Positions 54,774-64,000 of a stretch of DNA of 64,000 nucleotides are shown here, one piece after another. Numbering within the stretch: the stretch's first letter is position 1; every line of letters begins with the position of its first letter. Source of the DNA: Tetrapyrgos nigripes (Eukaryota; Basidiomycota; Agaricomycetes; Agaricales; Campanellaceae); contig JAACJM010000174.1 in NCBI GenBank assembly GCA_013368315.1, positions 1 through 64,000 on the forward strand, in the 5' to 3' direction. The notes under the pieces were generated by a model that saw only the letters and a program-made list of their open reading frames with translations, ran no database searches and was not told where the DNA came from. A program made the position numbers and the translations under genes.

Positions 54774-55109
54774 ATGAGAATAAATTAATATGAGGACACT
54801 TGTTAAACAAGCGAGGCGACAAATACTATTGCAGCTCTGGAGGTATAGACAGTGAACTATTAAGTATTTATACTGTTAGCTACTGTGGCTGCACGAGTCT
54901 GTAAATATAACACTGTGGAGAAAAGCAGATACTACAATGTAATGTCTGATATCAGTTCAGAGTCAACGATGTAAGAGATGATGTAAGTATGGAGTAGTAC
55001 AGAAAGTAGGTGGTGCATATGTGGATACAAGTGGATCGTGTATACTAGTAAAGTGGAGAGAAAGATAAGATTGTTCGTTGTAAGTATAAGTCAATATAAA
55101 ATTCCAACA
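54774..55109. mobile_element. 336-bp insertion, probable solo LTR
   Basis: The insertion interrupts sequence that is continuous in the opposite arm (ACAAAGGAGTGATTCTTTAC). It begins ATGAGAATAAATTAATATGA, ends AAAATTCCAACA, and is flanked by GCGATT on both sides (54768-54773, 55110-55115). Counting from TG, it has TG...CA ends. It lies about 110 bp upstream of the secreted-protein gene. Confidence 0.6.
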
Positions 55110-55220
55110 GCGATTCTTTACAAGCCCCAGTTCATCGATAAAAGCTGAATCCAGCTCTCGCTTTCATCCCAACAAACTTGAATCAGCTTTCTGAACCTGA
55201 AATTGAGTCAACACCCAAAA

Positions 55221-55730
55221 ATGTTCTCTGCCAAAGCTTTCCTTGTCACTCTCACTGCTGCCCTCACTGTCACTGCTTCTCTGGCAAGTCTTCTTGTCTT
55301 TCTCGCTGCCATTGACATCGTCTACAATGATAGAAATGCTAATAATTAGCTGTCTTACATATATAGGCTGCTAGCTTCACCGGAACTTGCATTTCGCTCC
55401 CTGTCGTTTCCAACACTTGCACCAACTTCCTCAGTGGTCTTACCATTTTGAACAAGGAGATCTCTTCTGCGATCGTCCCTGGTGGATTTATTTGTACTTT
55501 CTTTGTGTAAGTCGGTCTATCGTTGTGGGTTGTGAATGGTAAACTGACCTTGTCTCGAAATGAATGCCCCCAACAGCAATTTTGGCTGTGCCACAGGTAG
55601 CCCAGCCAACAGTGAAGATCAGGTTGCAGTCGTTAGTGGAAGTTACCCATGCTTTGACCAGATCACCGGCATCAACAGCATTCAAAACTTCGAGGACAAG
55701 ATCAGTTCGTTTACTTGCTCTCCTCTCTGA
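55221..55730 (+). CDS. Beta/gamma-crystallin-like small secreted protein (118 aa)
   Basis: Exons 55221-55283, 55367-55506 and 55577-55730 give 119 codons including the stop. The first intron reads CTG|GCAAGT...ATATAG|GCT: only a GC-AG intron keeps the frame, since a GT donor one codon on leads to a stop. The signal peptide MFSAKAFLVTLTAALTVTAS is followed by FTGTCISLPVVSNTCTNFLS, SSAIVPGGFICTFFV, FGCATGSPANSED, then YPCFDQITGI and ISSFTCSPL. Paired Cys and the SS-I-P-G and D-ISS positions resemble secreted fungal proteins with a beta/gamma-crystallin (Greek-key) fold. Compared with the pseudogene copy it has lost 30 bp in frame (PTVIICDNHN), removing the first strand and a Cys, so function may be impaired. 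Confidence 0.65.
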
Positions 55731-56020
55731 TCAAGGTAAGACTCTTCTCGTAGTCAGCAAATGGTGATCATGAAATTCATTTCTAGGTATCCCCATCAAG
55801 CGAGCACCTGATTTAGTTTGTCTGGTTCTCTTTTTCTTTGGATTTTTGGGAAACTTTGGATCAAATATGGGTTTTAATTGTCAGGATTGTGTAGTATATA
55901 AAGTTATAAATGAACATGTAAGATTGTTGAGATAGGTTTGGAATTCAACAGTAAAATGGCAGCCCCTGTGAGCTAGAGGACCTAGACCATATGCGGTGTT
56001 GACGAATTGGACCATCCACG

Positions 56021-56521
56021 AATCTACTAGTGCCAGTCACTGGAGTTCATTGGGTTCAAGTAGTGGGGATGAGGAAGGGATAGATACGAGTGGGTCATGA
56101 TGACTCTGGGCTCTACATTCTGACGTTGATACATTGAGGGATGATTGGGGGAAGGGTTGGATGTATGGTTATATTGTGCGGGCCCTTTAAAAGCATGCAA
56201 TTATACCCAACGGACTCGGAGTCGCTGTTTCAGGGCTCCCCATGATTCTCCTATAATCCTCGTCCCGAAATCTCCTCAAACGACACCGCATGATTAGAAA
56301 AATGAAAAGATGATCAATTGATACTTGGTACTTGGTGCGCATGCCAGCAATTGCCAATCTGAAAAAAAAAACGGAGACAGAAGGAGACAAATTAAACGAT
56401 CGACGCAAAGGCAAATTTGCTTCTAGCTGTGACACTAATAGTATGTATGTATTTGAAGTACTTTTGCCTCCGTGACCGTCTGCTCCGCCTTGCCTCGCCT
56501 TACATCTTTTCTTCTTTCTAG
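56021..56521. other. Gap, no gene confirmed
   Basis: The minus strand at 56521-56420 reads LERRKDVRRGKAEQTVTEAK and continues the open frame found right of the MITE (57668-57874), so a small gene or gene fragment may have been split by that insertion. Otherwise nothing is recognised. Confidence 0.3.
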
Positions 56522-56530
56522 GGCTCCTAT

Positions 56531-57667
56531 GGGCATCTGGTTTTTCAAGCTACTACTAAAGCTACCCGAGCTTGAGTAGCTTGAGTGTAGCTTGACTCTC
56601 CTTTTTGGGTGTGGCTGTGCTTATGCTACTGTAATCAACTTCACTACACTTTGTTTCACAACAAGTTACTCACATTTGAAGGGCCATTCATCAAGGAGAT
56701 GTACATTTTACACACCAAATGTCTCATTGCAAATTGATTTAGCTTCTACAGAGTCAATTACATATATTTTCAAATTGCAGTCTCATTTTGTGCAAGTCTT
56801 TGCTATATTTTTCTAACTGTGTTAGACTGCTTGCCTTGTGAATATGGTGACCCAGAGAGAACAGGCAGATCTTATGAACGAGGTTTTAGTATACAAAGGC
56901 AATGTCAGTCATTTTACAAGCCAAAAAATAGTCTAGACATATTCAAGAGGATTTAGGGCACATCAAAGGCATTTTAGGGGCATATAAAGCAGCTGGTGGG
57001 GTAGCTTGAGAGCAGCTTGAGTAGCTTGAGTGTAGCTTGACTATAGCTTGACTGTAGCTTGAGTATAGCTTGAGTGTAGCTTGAGGTGACTTGATGAGTG
57101 TGGCTTGAGTGTGGCTTGAGTGTGGCTTGAGTATAGTAGCCTGAGGGTAGCTTGACTTTCCTTATTCCAGTCTAGTCAACTTCCCTACACTTCATTTTAT
57201 ATTAAGTTGCATGGAAAGAGCCATTCATTGAGCAAATGTATATTGTACATATCACATTCTTCATTGCCAATTGGTTTAGCCTCTAATGAGTTGAGTACAT
57301 AAACTTTAAAATTCCAGACATAGAAATACAGTGATCTAGAGAGAACAGGCATATCCAGATTAATGAGTTTCTAGTATTCAGAGGCAATGACAATAGTTTT
57401 ACAAGCCAAAAAATAGTTTAGACAAATTCAAAAGAGATTAGGACATCAAAGGGATTTCATAGGCATAGAAGTTTCTTTTGCATCATTTTGAGACAACTCA
57501 AGAGTAGCTGGAGCAACATTGAGGTAGTCTGAGTGTAGCTTAAGGGTAGCTTGAGGAAAGCTTGAGATAGCTTGAGTAGCTTGAGTATAGCTTGAGTGTA
57601 GCTTGAGTGTAGCTTGAGTAGTAGCTTGAGTAGTAGCTTGAGTGGTAGCTTGAAAAACTGGTGGCCC
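56531..57667. mobile_element. MITE with AGCTTGAGTGT minisatellite and 9-bp target duplication (1137 bp)
   Basis: The termini are inverted (GGGCATCTGGTTTTTCAAGC left; GCTTGAAAAACTGGTGGCCC right). They are flanked by GGCTCCTAT at 56522-56530 and 57668-57676, a perfect 9-bp duplication, the length typical of Mutator-like elements. The interior carries tandem arrays of AGCTTGAGTGT-type units (56565-56600, 57003-57170, 57530-57655), which extend the terminal AGCTT motif. No coding sequence. Confidence 0.75.
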
Positions 57668-57676
57668 GGCTCCTAT

Positions 57677-60230
57677 CGGATCAGATGATCTGGTGCCATC
57701 CAAGCGATTGCTGCTTCGGACTCGGATGCGGTGCTCCTCCTTCACTAACCGACAGATGGCATCCGACCAATCCGAGGATGATCTGCGGATGGGTTGAGGG
57801 CGTGTGAAGGCTTCGCTGTTGCCATATTTGGACCAGTCTCGGGGCCGGGCGGGCTTTCTCGAGGTACTATACAATACCTTGCATCTCCAATTTTGTTTTT
57901 TTCAATCTATAAGAGTGACCTGCACTTTAAATGACAGGATTCAGACACCAATGGTAGTCTACTTAGCATGAGAACCTCTCTCCTTGAGGCAATGAGAGAC
58001 TCTGTACTCAGGGATTTTCATGATTACTATAAGTACTCTACTTCAAAGCATAGAAATGAGTGAAAATACTTGAAAAATAAGCGTAGAACGAGACTCACAG
58101 GCATCATACAGTGAAGGTGTCTGTCATCCACAGATTACTGAGCATTGGCAGTGATCTTATTGGCCTTCACAGGCACTTGTTGAGTGCTGAAAGTAGTGCG
58201 GACCTCATGATTCATTGTAGTATACTTGTCTTTGAAGGGGCATCACAGCAAACTATGTACCCAGGTGATTTTTGTTTAATTTTCGTGTCTTTAGTCTACT
58301 TCTACGCTGTCTACACTGTCAAAGCTGTGCCCATCCAGCAATCATCCATCGGATGTGGATTGGGATTTGCAGACCACCCATCCGAGCTGATGAGAACTAG
58401 TGGGAGTTCAACAATCCGAGACGTCCGAGACATGCTGGGACATTTGGGGACACAGGTCATTTTGCTGCTGTAGGCATCCCTTGTCATTCTTAATGTTCCC
58501 TTACACCTCCTTGTTGTGTTACCTAGGTATTTACGTGGTTTATCAATGATAATGAAGTGTTTTTCCTCTCCAGCTGTGGTAGAATCACTAGCAGTATAAA
58601 GTACTACAACCAAATTATAAGTTGATTACTGCTGTCTAAGAGCAGAGCCTTTTCCCTCTGAACCTGCGACTGGGATACTGGAGGTGTCAATGAATCAGGC
58701 TCCAACCAAATCCAATTAATTACTAAATATAATCAATTATTATGCTTACTGGATACAATTAATGAGTTGGCCTCATATCCAGTTGTAATCGATTATATTT
58801 GGTAATTAATTAGATATCACTCAGCTTATCTCAAGGACCTGTGAGGATTACATTGTTGACCCCCCAAAGCTTCCTCGCCTTGCAGAAACTTCAATGAAGG
58901 TAGGAGCTAGCTCTGAACCCAGCTTTTGCAGTGTTCAGTGTTTGTCTGCCACATGAGAAATTCTCCTTTCAGTTATTGCATAGGGAATAACTCATAGGTA
59001 TGCATTGAGAGACTGGAATAGTACAGCAAAGCCAGTATCCAACATAGGTTGAAGATAGGAGGAAAAGAATAGCTAGAACCTGATGTCTATCTGCTGCTCA
59101 GTACCAGAATGTGAGGCAGAGAGTAGAATGTCCCGGATGTCCTGATCATGTCTCAGATTATTCGGAGTCCACTCATTCTGGAGTGGATGGCATCCAAATC
59201 CAATACAACCTGATCTGATAGGAGCCCTACTTCTTTCCCTCTCCTGGATCCTAGATGTGATCCTCCTCCTTCCCTTCACCTGGCTGAGATACATACAAAC
59301 CATAAGTAACAGTTCAATTGTGAAGTTGGTTCTCAGAGGTCTGGTGGTGACCTGCAGGGCCAGGTCACTGAAGTGGGTTGAGTGGGTGACCTCAGCTGTG
59401 CCCAAGGCAGGTCATCTGACCCACCTGACACATCAAGCTGCGCATCACTTTTTTGCCTCCACGTCCCTCAGTTGTCTCTTGGCAGGCAAGTGTCCTTTTC
59501 TCTCTCTTTCAATGGAACCTTTTCCTCATCTTCAACTGAACATTCTGTCCAGTGTGTTTCTTTTACTTTGATGGAACATTGTCCTTTCTTCCACAGAACA
59601 TTTTCTTCTGTTCAATGGAGCTTTCTCAACCGACTCTTTTCCCCTTCATTCAGCGTGTGACTCAAACAGTGTAGAACCAAGGTGAGTGTACTGTGCCTGT
59701 ATAAAGCACTTCAGGATGAAGGTGATGCCCTGGCATTTCTGAGTCTGCCCAATTGCTTGGGCAAAGTCGTGTGCATGTGACTTGCAGGGCACATACAATG
59801 ACAACGGCATTTATGCATCTGCAATGCAAAATGATTGTCAAACGAAGGTGAGTATTTGGTAGATAAGATGGCATAGTACTCACAGTGAGCTCTACAGGAT
59901 ATTTATTTGAGTCCCCCAGTCTGTAGATGACATTACTGTCCCCCCTGCATAATTGGCTGCAAATATACATGTTTTTTTCTACTTACAGTTCAAATGCTCA
60001 GATCCTTCGTCTTGAGGTCTTGATGGTAGTGAGGTAGATCCATTGATGGCAGTGCAGCAAATGCAGATGGTATGGGTAGGTGCAAACAGTATTTTGAACA
60101 GTATGGGGTAGGTGCAGATAGTGCAGGTAACATATTTATGGGACATAGCTCAAAAGTGACAGAGTGATTCCCATGTATGGCATGATAAAGATGGGGAGCT
60201 TTACCTTTGAATGGATATATTGTTCTATTG
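57677..60230. other. Degenerate intergenic region with inverted homologous segments
   Basis: 58340-58480 (plus; GCGLGFADHPSELMRTSGS, STIRDVRDMLG) and 59085-59240 (minus; GCIGFGCHPLQNEWTPNNLR, QDIRDIL) are diverged copies of one coding-like piece in opposite orientation. The second also contains TAGGGCTCCTATCAGATC, matching the target site of the MITE at 56531-57667. A palindromic AT-rich stem (AATTAATTAC, AAATATAATC) lies at 58717-58817. No intact gene is seen. Confidence 0.4.
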
Positions 60231-60239
60231 AACAATAAG

Positions 60240-60430
60240 TTACCCAGTGAGTCCAAATAGGTTCTATTGAAGACTCATTCTATTCAATTGAATAGTTCTT
60301 AAATGGTGAGTCAAAATTGTTCTATTGAAGATCTGTTGTCTTCAACTGAATAGTTCTCCAGATGGTGAGTCCAAATCATTCTATCAAAGAGTTGTTCTCT
60401 TCAATTGAATGCTCAAATTCAAAGCTCGCA
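60240..60430. repeat. Minisatellite, about 59-bp period (3 units)
   Basis: GGTGAGTC followed by TTCTATTGAA and TTCAATTGAA blocks recurs at about 60247, 60306 and 60365. The same sequence family forms the array at 61000-61440. Confidence 0.6.
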
Positions 60431-60999
60431 CCTGGTTGGGTCTCCCTTGTATGCCTCCTTTCATACCCTGTGTCACAAAGAGGCGAGCGCTTAGATAGTG
60501 ATAATGAGGAGCTACGGGCTTGACTCAACTAACAGACAGCAGTAAGTACTGGAACTGGTCCCAACAACAAAGAATGTATTAAATACCTAACAGACAGCAG
60601 TAAGTACTGGAACTACAGTGCCCATCAGTAAAGGTGAAAGAAGTAATGAAAAGGGGAGTACACACCTGGTCCCAATGACGAAGAGGTGTCAGGACAGGGT
60701 TTATATATGTAAAAGTAAAGCTGTAAGGGAGGCTGTAAGGAAAGCTGTAAAGGAAGCTGTAAAGAAGCTGTATCAAAGCTGTATTGGAGAAATGAAAGGT
60801 CCAGTGCGTAGCATGTGGAACAAGAGTCATATGGTGTAAAGATCTGAGGATACGGAGATAAGAAGAAATAAATAGTACCAAATATAGACGTCATGACACC
60901 CTGCCACTACCTGGTGCCATCACCCAACAGAACATGCCACATGGCGATGGTTCTTTGTACCAGGCTGCATTCTGCTCTGTCATGCACCCATTGTAAATT
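60431..60999. other. Gap with short repeats
   Basis: AACAGACAGCAGTAAGTACT is repeated at about 60531 and 60589. A 12-bp unit near GGAAGCTGTAAA is repeated five or six times at 60712-60785. No gene is seen. Confidence 0.4.
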
Positions 61000-61440
61000 G
61001 ATGACCAAAACCTGAAATTATTCAGTTGAATATTGTTACAGGTGAGTTTGCAAATTCTTCTGCCAGAAGCAAATATCGTTCTATCAAAGGTCTGCTTAGG
61101 TGGGTGTGTAAATTCTTTGATAGAAAAATAGTCTTGCTCTATTGAAGGTTTGTCCAGGTAAATTTGCAAATTCTTTGACAGAAAAGTAACTTTATTCTAT
61201 CAAAGGTCTTTCCAGGTGAGTCTGAAAATTCTTCAACTGAAAAGCAGCCTTATTCTATGGAAGGTTTTTCTGGGTGAGTCTGAAATTTCTTCTACTGAAA
61301 AAAATCCTCTTTGATTGAACTTTCTCGTTCAGGCAATCTTCTCCTTTTTGATAGAAGCGCTTGATTATTCAACTGAATCATGTCCAGGTGAGTACAAAGT
61401 TTTTTCATTGAAACTTTCCCATTGTTGCTCTTTGACTGAC
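61000..61440. repeat. Minisatellite, 58-bp period (about 6-7 diverged units)
   Basis: The phrase GGTGAGTNTGNAAATTCTT starts at 61041, 61099, 61157, 61215 and 61273, exactly 58 bp apart, with weaker units near 61331 and 61387. Each unit also has a TTCTATCAAAGG-type block. No coding content. Confidence 0.75.
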
Positions 61441-61463
61441 ATCACCATCTTCTCTAGATAGTA

Positions 61464-61726
61464 CTGTCCCATTTCATTCAATTCATGAGTCACGTGTCAT
61501 GTACCCCCCAAAATGCGAAAAAAATTGGCTGTCACACATCACAAAAAGCCTTTTGCAAAATCCCTGCCAAGATACCTTCCAAAACCAGTAATTTCTCCAT
61601 CAAATTTCGTGAAATTTCACAAAAAAAAAGTTGAGTCACGGCTCACGCCACAGTTTTTGCAGTCAAAAAATTCATGAGGGCATGTCACGGTCACAATGCC
61701 CTTGCGAATTGAATGAAATGGGACAG
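61464..61726. mobile_element. Tc1/mariner-type MITE (263 bp)
   Basis: The termini CTGTCCCATTTCATTCAATT and its complement are perfect inverted repeats of 22 bp, flanked by TA on each side (61462-61463, 61727-61728). The interior has ATGAGTCACG and CACGGCTCACGCCA-type sequence. No coding capacity. Confidence 0.75.
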
Positions 61727-61728
61727 TA

Positions 61729-62134
61729 CATTGCTCTCATGCTCATCATGCCATGCATTGGAATGAGTTTCCGTCTTCTCTGTGAGGTGAATTTTCTATA
61801 CCAAAATCAAGATTCGTTCTATCTTTTCGTGAGTGTGCTAATCCTTCGATCATACTACTCAATAGAAAGATTTCCCTCCTTCACTCAGCCACAGCAACCC
61901 TTCTCAGGATTATAGCAGTGACTTCTTGTCCTTTTCTCAGTGTAAAATCCATTTTGGACAACTCATTAGGTGTGTATCTCTACCGTCGGTGGGACACACA
62001 AGGTTAAACCTGGGAGCGCCCATCATAGATCTGAGAACTCGGGTCCACTCCAGGTAAGTCCAGACAGTGGACACTCCTATCCAGTTCAATTCCTTAGTGT
62101 ACAGTGCACCTGCCCTATCCAATAGTTGTCAGTC
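61729..62134. other. Intergenic, promoter side of the Cys-rich gene
   Basis: No gene recognised. The minus-strand open stretch at 61937-62122 shows no domain. Confidence 0.3.
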
Positions 62135-62724
62135 ATGATCAGGATCAGCAGTGAGGGTGTTGGATGCTGTCAGTCATCGTTTTCTCTTACTCTGCACTAT
62201 ATTACTGTAGTGGCTTGCCTTTCCTTAGCCTGCACAGCCTCAGGTGGAGGGATATATAAGTATAATGGTTGTCTCGATGAACCCATGTCCGTAATGGCAA
62301 CGCCTAGTATGTGCTACTCAGTTGAAGTGCCTGGCAATGTGGGATGTGGTCAGAAATTTCCCTGTAAAATGACTACTGGGCTTTGTGGCCAATGCACCCT
62401 CTGGAACACTTTGAAGGATCAGCACGATGGCGTAGAGACTACGGCGGTAAGCTACGTTTTTTGTTCATTACAGATGTTTAAATGACTTATCCTTGACAGA
62501 CGTATAACCAATGCATGGATTGTGGCACTGTCAGAACAGGAAGCCAGAACGGAGGTGAATGGAGGTGCTCTGAATGCATTGAAGGTAAGCATTTGATTTG
62601 GTGTTCAATTATTTTTCTTTATCTCTATTGAATCCCATCGTGTATAGATGCCAGGGCAGCTGAAGTTGTGCGAGTTTCAAATGAAGTGCGCAGTGGTGCT
62701 TGGGAAGCACGCATGAGACGCTAA
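62135..62724 (+). CDS. Cys-rich zinc-module protein
   Basis: The coding core is CGQKFPCKMTTGLCGQCTLW in exon 1 (to about 62447), an intron (GTAAGC...TGACAG), exon 2 with QCMDCGTVRTGSQNGGEWRC and SECIE (to 62584), a second intron (GTAAGC...TATAG) and exon 3 (62647-62724, DARAAEVVRVSNEV then ARMRR, TAA). Four CxxC pairs with the PCKMTTGLC core match the Cys-rich module often found N-terminal to alpha-kinase domains in basidiomycetes; it probably binds zinc. Start is uncertain: ATG 62135 gives a hydrophobic leader, ATG 62285 a shorter form. It is convergent with the alpha-kinase gene, the stop codons 54 bp apart. Confidence 0.6.
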
Positions 62725-62778
62725 TACTAGTAGATAAAATTTTTATTATAATCATTTAAGTAAAAATGAAAATAAGTT

Positions 62779-64000
62779 TCAGTCATCATCACTATCAATT
62801 TCAGGGCTGGCCTGCTTTTGAGAACAAGAATGTGTTCGGCTTGAAGAATGTTCAGTAGTGCTAGCACGCCCCTTGCCTTTACTAACAGTCAACCTCTCCA
62901 GACCAATACCATGGCAAATGCGGTTGCATTTGTGATTCCTGATAAATTCATCAAGGCCTGTGTAGCCATGATCTCCAGGGCAGCTTCCTCTACAGACATA
63001 ATGATATCAGACAAATAGAAATGTAATCTTGTAGATCAAATACATACCCATCTCTAGTGTGTGTCATAATATCAAAGAGAACCTGTCCTTGTGCGGTAGG
63101 AGATCCTGTTGTCAATCAACAGAGAATGTTGATCAGAATCCAAATTTTTATATGCAAAAAGCTGTAAATAATACCTTGTATATCAACAAATACCATCTTC
63201 CCTTTGGTCCAGTGAAGAGTGAAATGAGCAAAAGCAGCCATTGTCATGTAGGGAAGCGTGTTGCAGTCAACTTGAGTCATCGTTCCAGAATATTTGGTGA
63301 TTTCTGTGCTCCGTTGGGGTTCCATAAGCCAAAGTATTTGAAGGGTTTCCAAATCTTCCGACCCTGGTTCATACATCTCGTCAACATACCGCTCAGCAGT
63401 GACACCAGAGAGAGTAGACGGGGTATTGTTTTCCACAATTTCTTCTGCAAGATATGCATCTGTGAAAGAAAAATCTTTTTAAGTCTGTAAGTAAACCATC
63501 ATTCAAGTTTGCATTGGAAGAAATATGAGTATCGGAAGAATAATCAACCCCTGACTCTTGACAGATTCTCTGAAAACAAGTCCAAAAAGTATTTGCCGCA
63601 GTAGACGTTTCGAAATTCAGACTCTAAAGCCCAAGAATCATTGTGCATACTGTAAGGGGTGGTCATTCTCTTGAACACAATTCGATCTGACACTTTCATA
63701 ATACCCTGAGTTAAAAATCAGTACTGAGAAAATATAAACCATGAATAGACTCGCCTGGAACACTGTCTTTGCCAGGCCAGTACCGATAGGTGTACTGGAT
63801 GCCACAGCAGGTACTTCCTCTCCTTCATCAAAGTTGATCTGAATTTCACTCTCCTCCCCTTCCTCAATCTTCGCAATATGGAGTTTCATTGCCACTGATG
63901 ACAAGTTCAACCTGGGGCCATTTTTGGATTGCAGAGTATGAATTTGCTTCTGTCCATACATAGAAACCAGTGCTTGATTGCGTGAATCAGTAAAAATCAA
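62779..64000 (-). CDS. Alpha-type protein kinase, C-terminal part (runs off right edge)
   Basis: Minus-strand exons read: LNLSSVAMKLHIAKIEEGEE to GLAKTVFQ (64000-63755), a GC-AG intron (CAG|GCGAGT...CTCAG), GIMKVSDRIVFKRMTTPYSM and SEFRNVYCGKYFLDLF, another intron, then YVDEMYEPGSEDLETLQILW, LMEPQRSTEITKYSGTMTQ, FAHFTLHWTKGKMVFVDIQG, FDIMTHTRDG and, after an intron (acceptor CTGTAG at about 62990), PGDHGYTGLDEFIRNHKCNR with ICHGIGL. The FAHF, VDIQG, FDxMTH, GDHG-x-GLDEF and HKCN-x-IC motifs define an alpha-kinase, including its zinc-binding end. A Ser-rich acidic tail ends at TGA 62779. The N-terminus, including the ATP-binding Lys region, lies beyond or at the window edge. Confidence 0.85.

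Larger units (their letters stand above)
52395..56020. repeat. 3.6-kb inverted duplication around a 210-bp spacer
   Basis: Arm 1 (about 52395-54145) and arm 2 (about 54358-56020) are diverged inverted copies. Matching blocks include the turn (GTTGAACATGAAGACCAGTC), TGGATTTTCCAAATGAGAAT, TAGGACGTACTAGCCACATG, the whole secreted-protein gene, and CATATGGTCTAGGTCCTC near the outer ends. Each arm has suffered its own insertion (53239-53647; 54774-55109). The spacer (54146-54357) is unique. Confidence 0.85.

Overview
The window looks like repeat-rich nuclear DNA of a basidiomycete, most likely an agaricomycete mushroom. Genes are cut by short GT-AG introns (about 45-80 nt, two probable GC-AG). Many families are ones common in Agaricomycetes: MYND proteins, TPR-CHAT proteins, alpha-kinases with Cys-rich modules, Zn2Cys6 regulators, small secreted Cys-rich proteins, integrase-core and BTB genes, hAT, Helitron, Ty3 and LINE relics. 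Coding density is low and many genes are truncated or broken.

Layout. 0.8-4.3 kb: a MYND gene, then a secreted Cys-rich gene with a truncated tandem copy. 5.3-6.4 kb: a decayed FMN-dependent hydroxyacid dehydrogenase. 6.9-8.1 kb: a single-pass membrane protein. 8.4-10.4 kb: two non-coding elements with terminal inverted repeats (TIRs). 10.7-13.3 kb: a gene that appears to fuse a basidiomycete GDVG-motif protein to a Zn2Cys6 DNA-binding domain. 13.3-18.4 kb: no supportable gene. 18.4-24.3 kb: a TPR-CHAT gene cut at its N-terminus by a Ty3/Gypsy gag-pro fragment and near its C-terminus by a hAT element, with a PIF/Harbinger MITE just beyond it. 25.2-28.5 kb: a Helitron relic joined to a Cys/His protease-like domain. 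29.3-36.6 kb: a LINE with an unusual domain order, itself split by an insertion.

37.6-49.3 kb is the most interesting part: an 11.7-kb unit bounded by long inverted arms. Each arm has, from outside in, an ATTACAG-rich terminal segment, a large 22-bp minisatellite, and a shared inner flank. Between the arms lie divergent BTB and integrase-core (DDE) genes, an unknown charged-protein gene, and a C-terminally truncated ribosomal protein eL24 fragment. I read it as a large mobile element that has captured host gene pieces, with the integrase-core protein as candidate transposase. The minisatellite has no stop codon in any frame on either strand, so its very long open frames are an artefact of the repeat.

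49.3-57.7 kb: tandem and inverted repeats, a TIR element with a nested Tc1/mariner-type MITE, a 3.6-kb inverted duplication with two differently damaged copies of a beta/gamma-crystallin-like secreted gene, and a MITE with an apparent 9-bp target duplication. 57.7-61.7 kb: degenerate repeats and minisatellites. 62.1-64 kb: a Cys-rich zinc-module gene facing, tail to tail, the C-terminal part of an alpha-kinase gene that runs off the right edge. Exon and element boundaries were read by eye; no searches were run.
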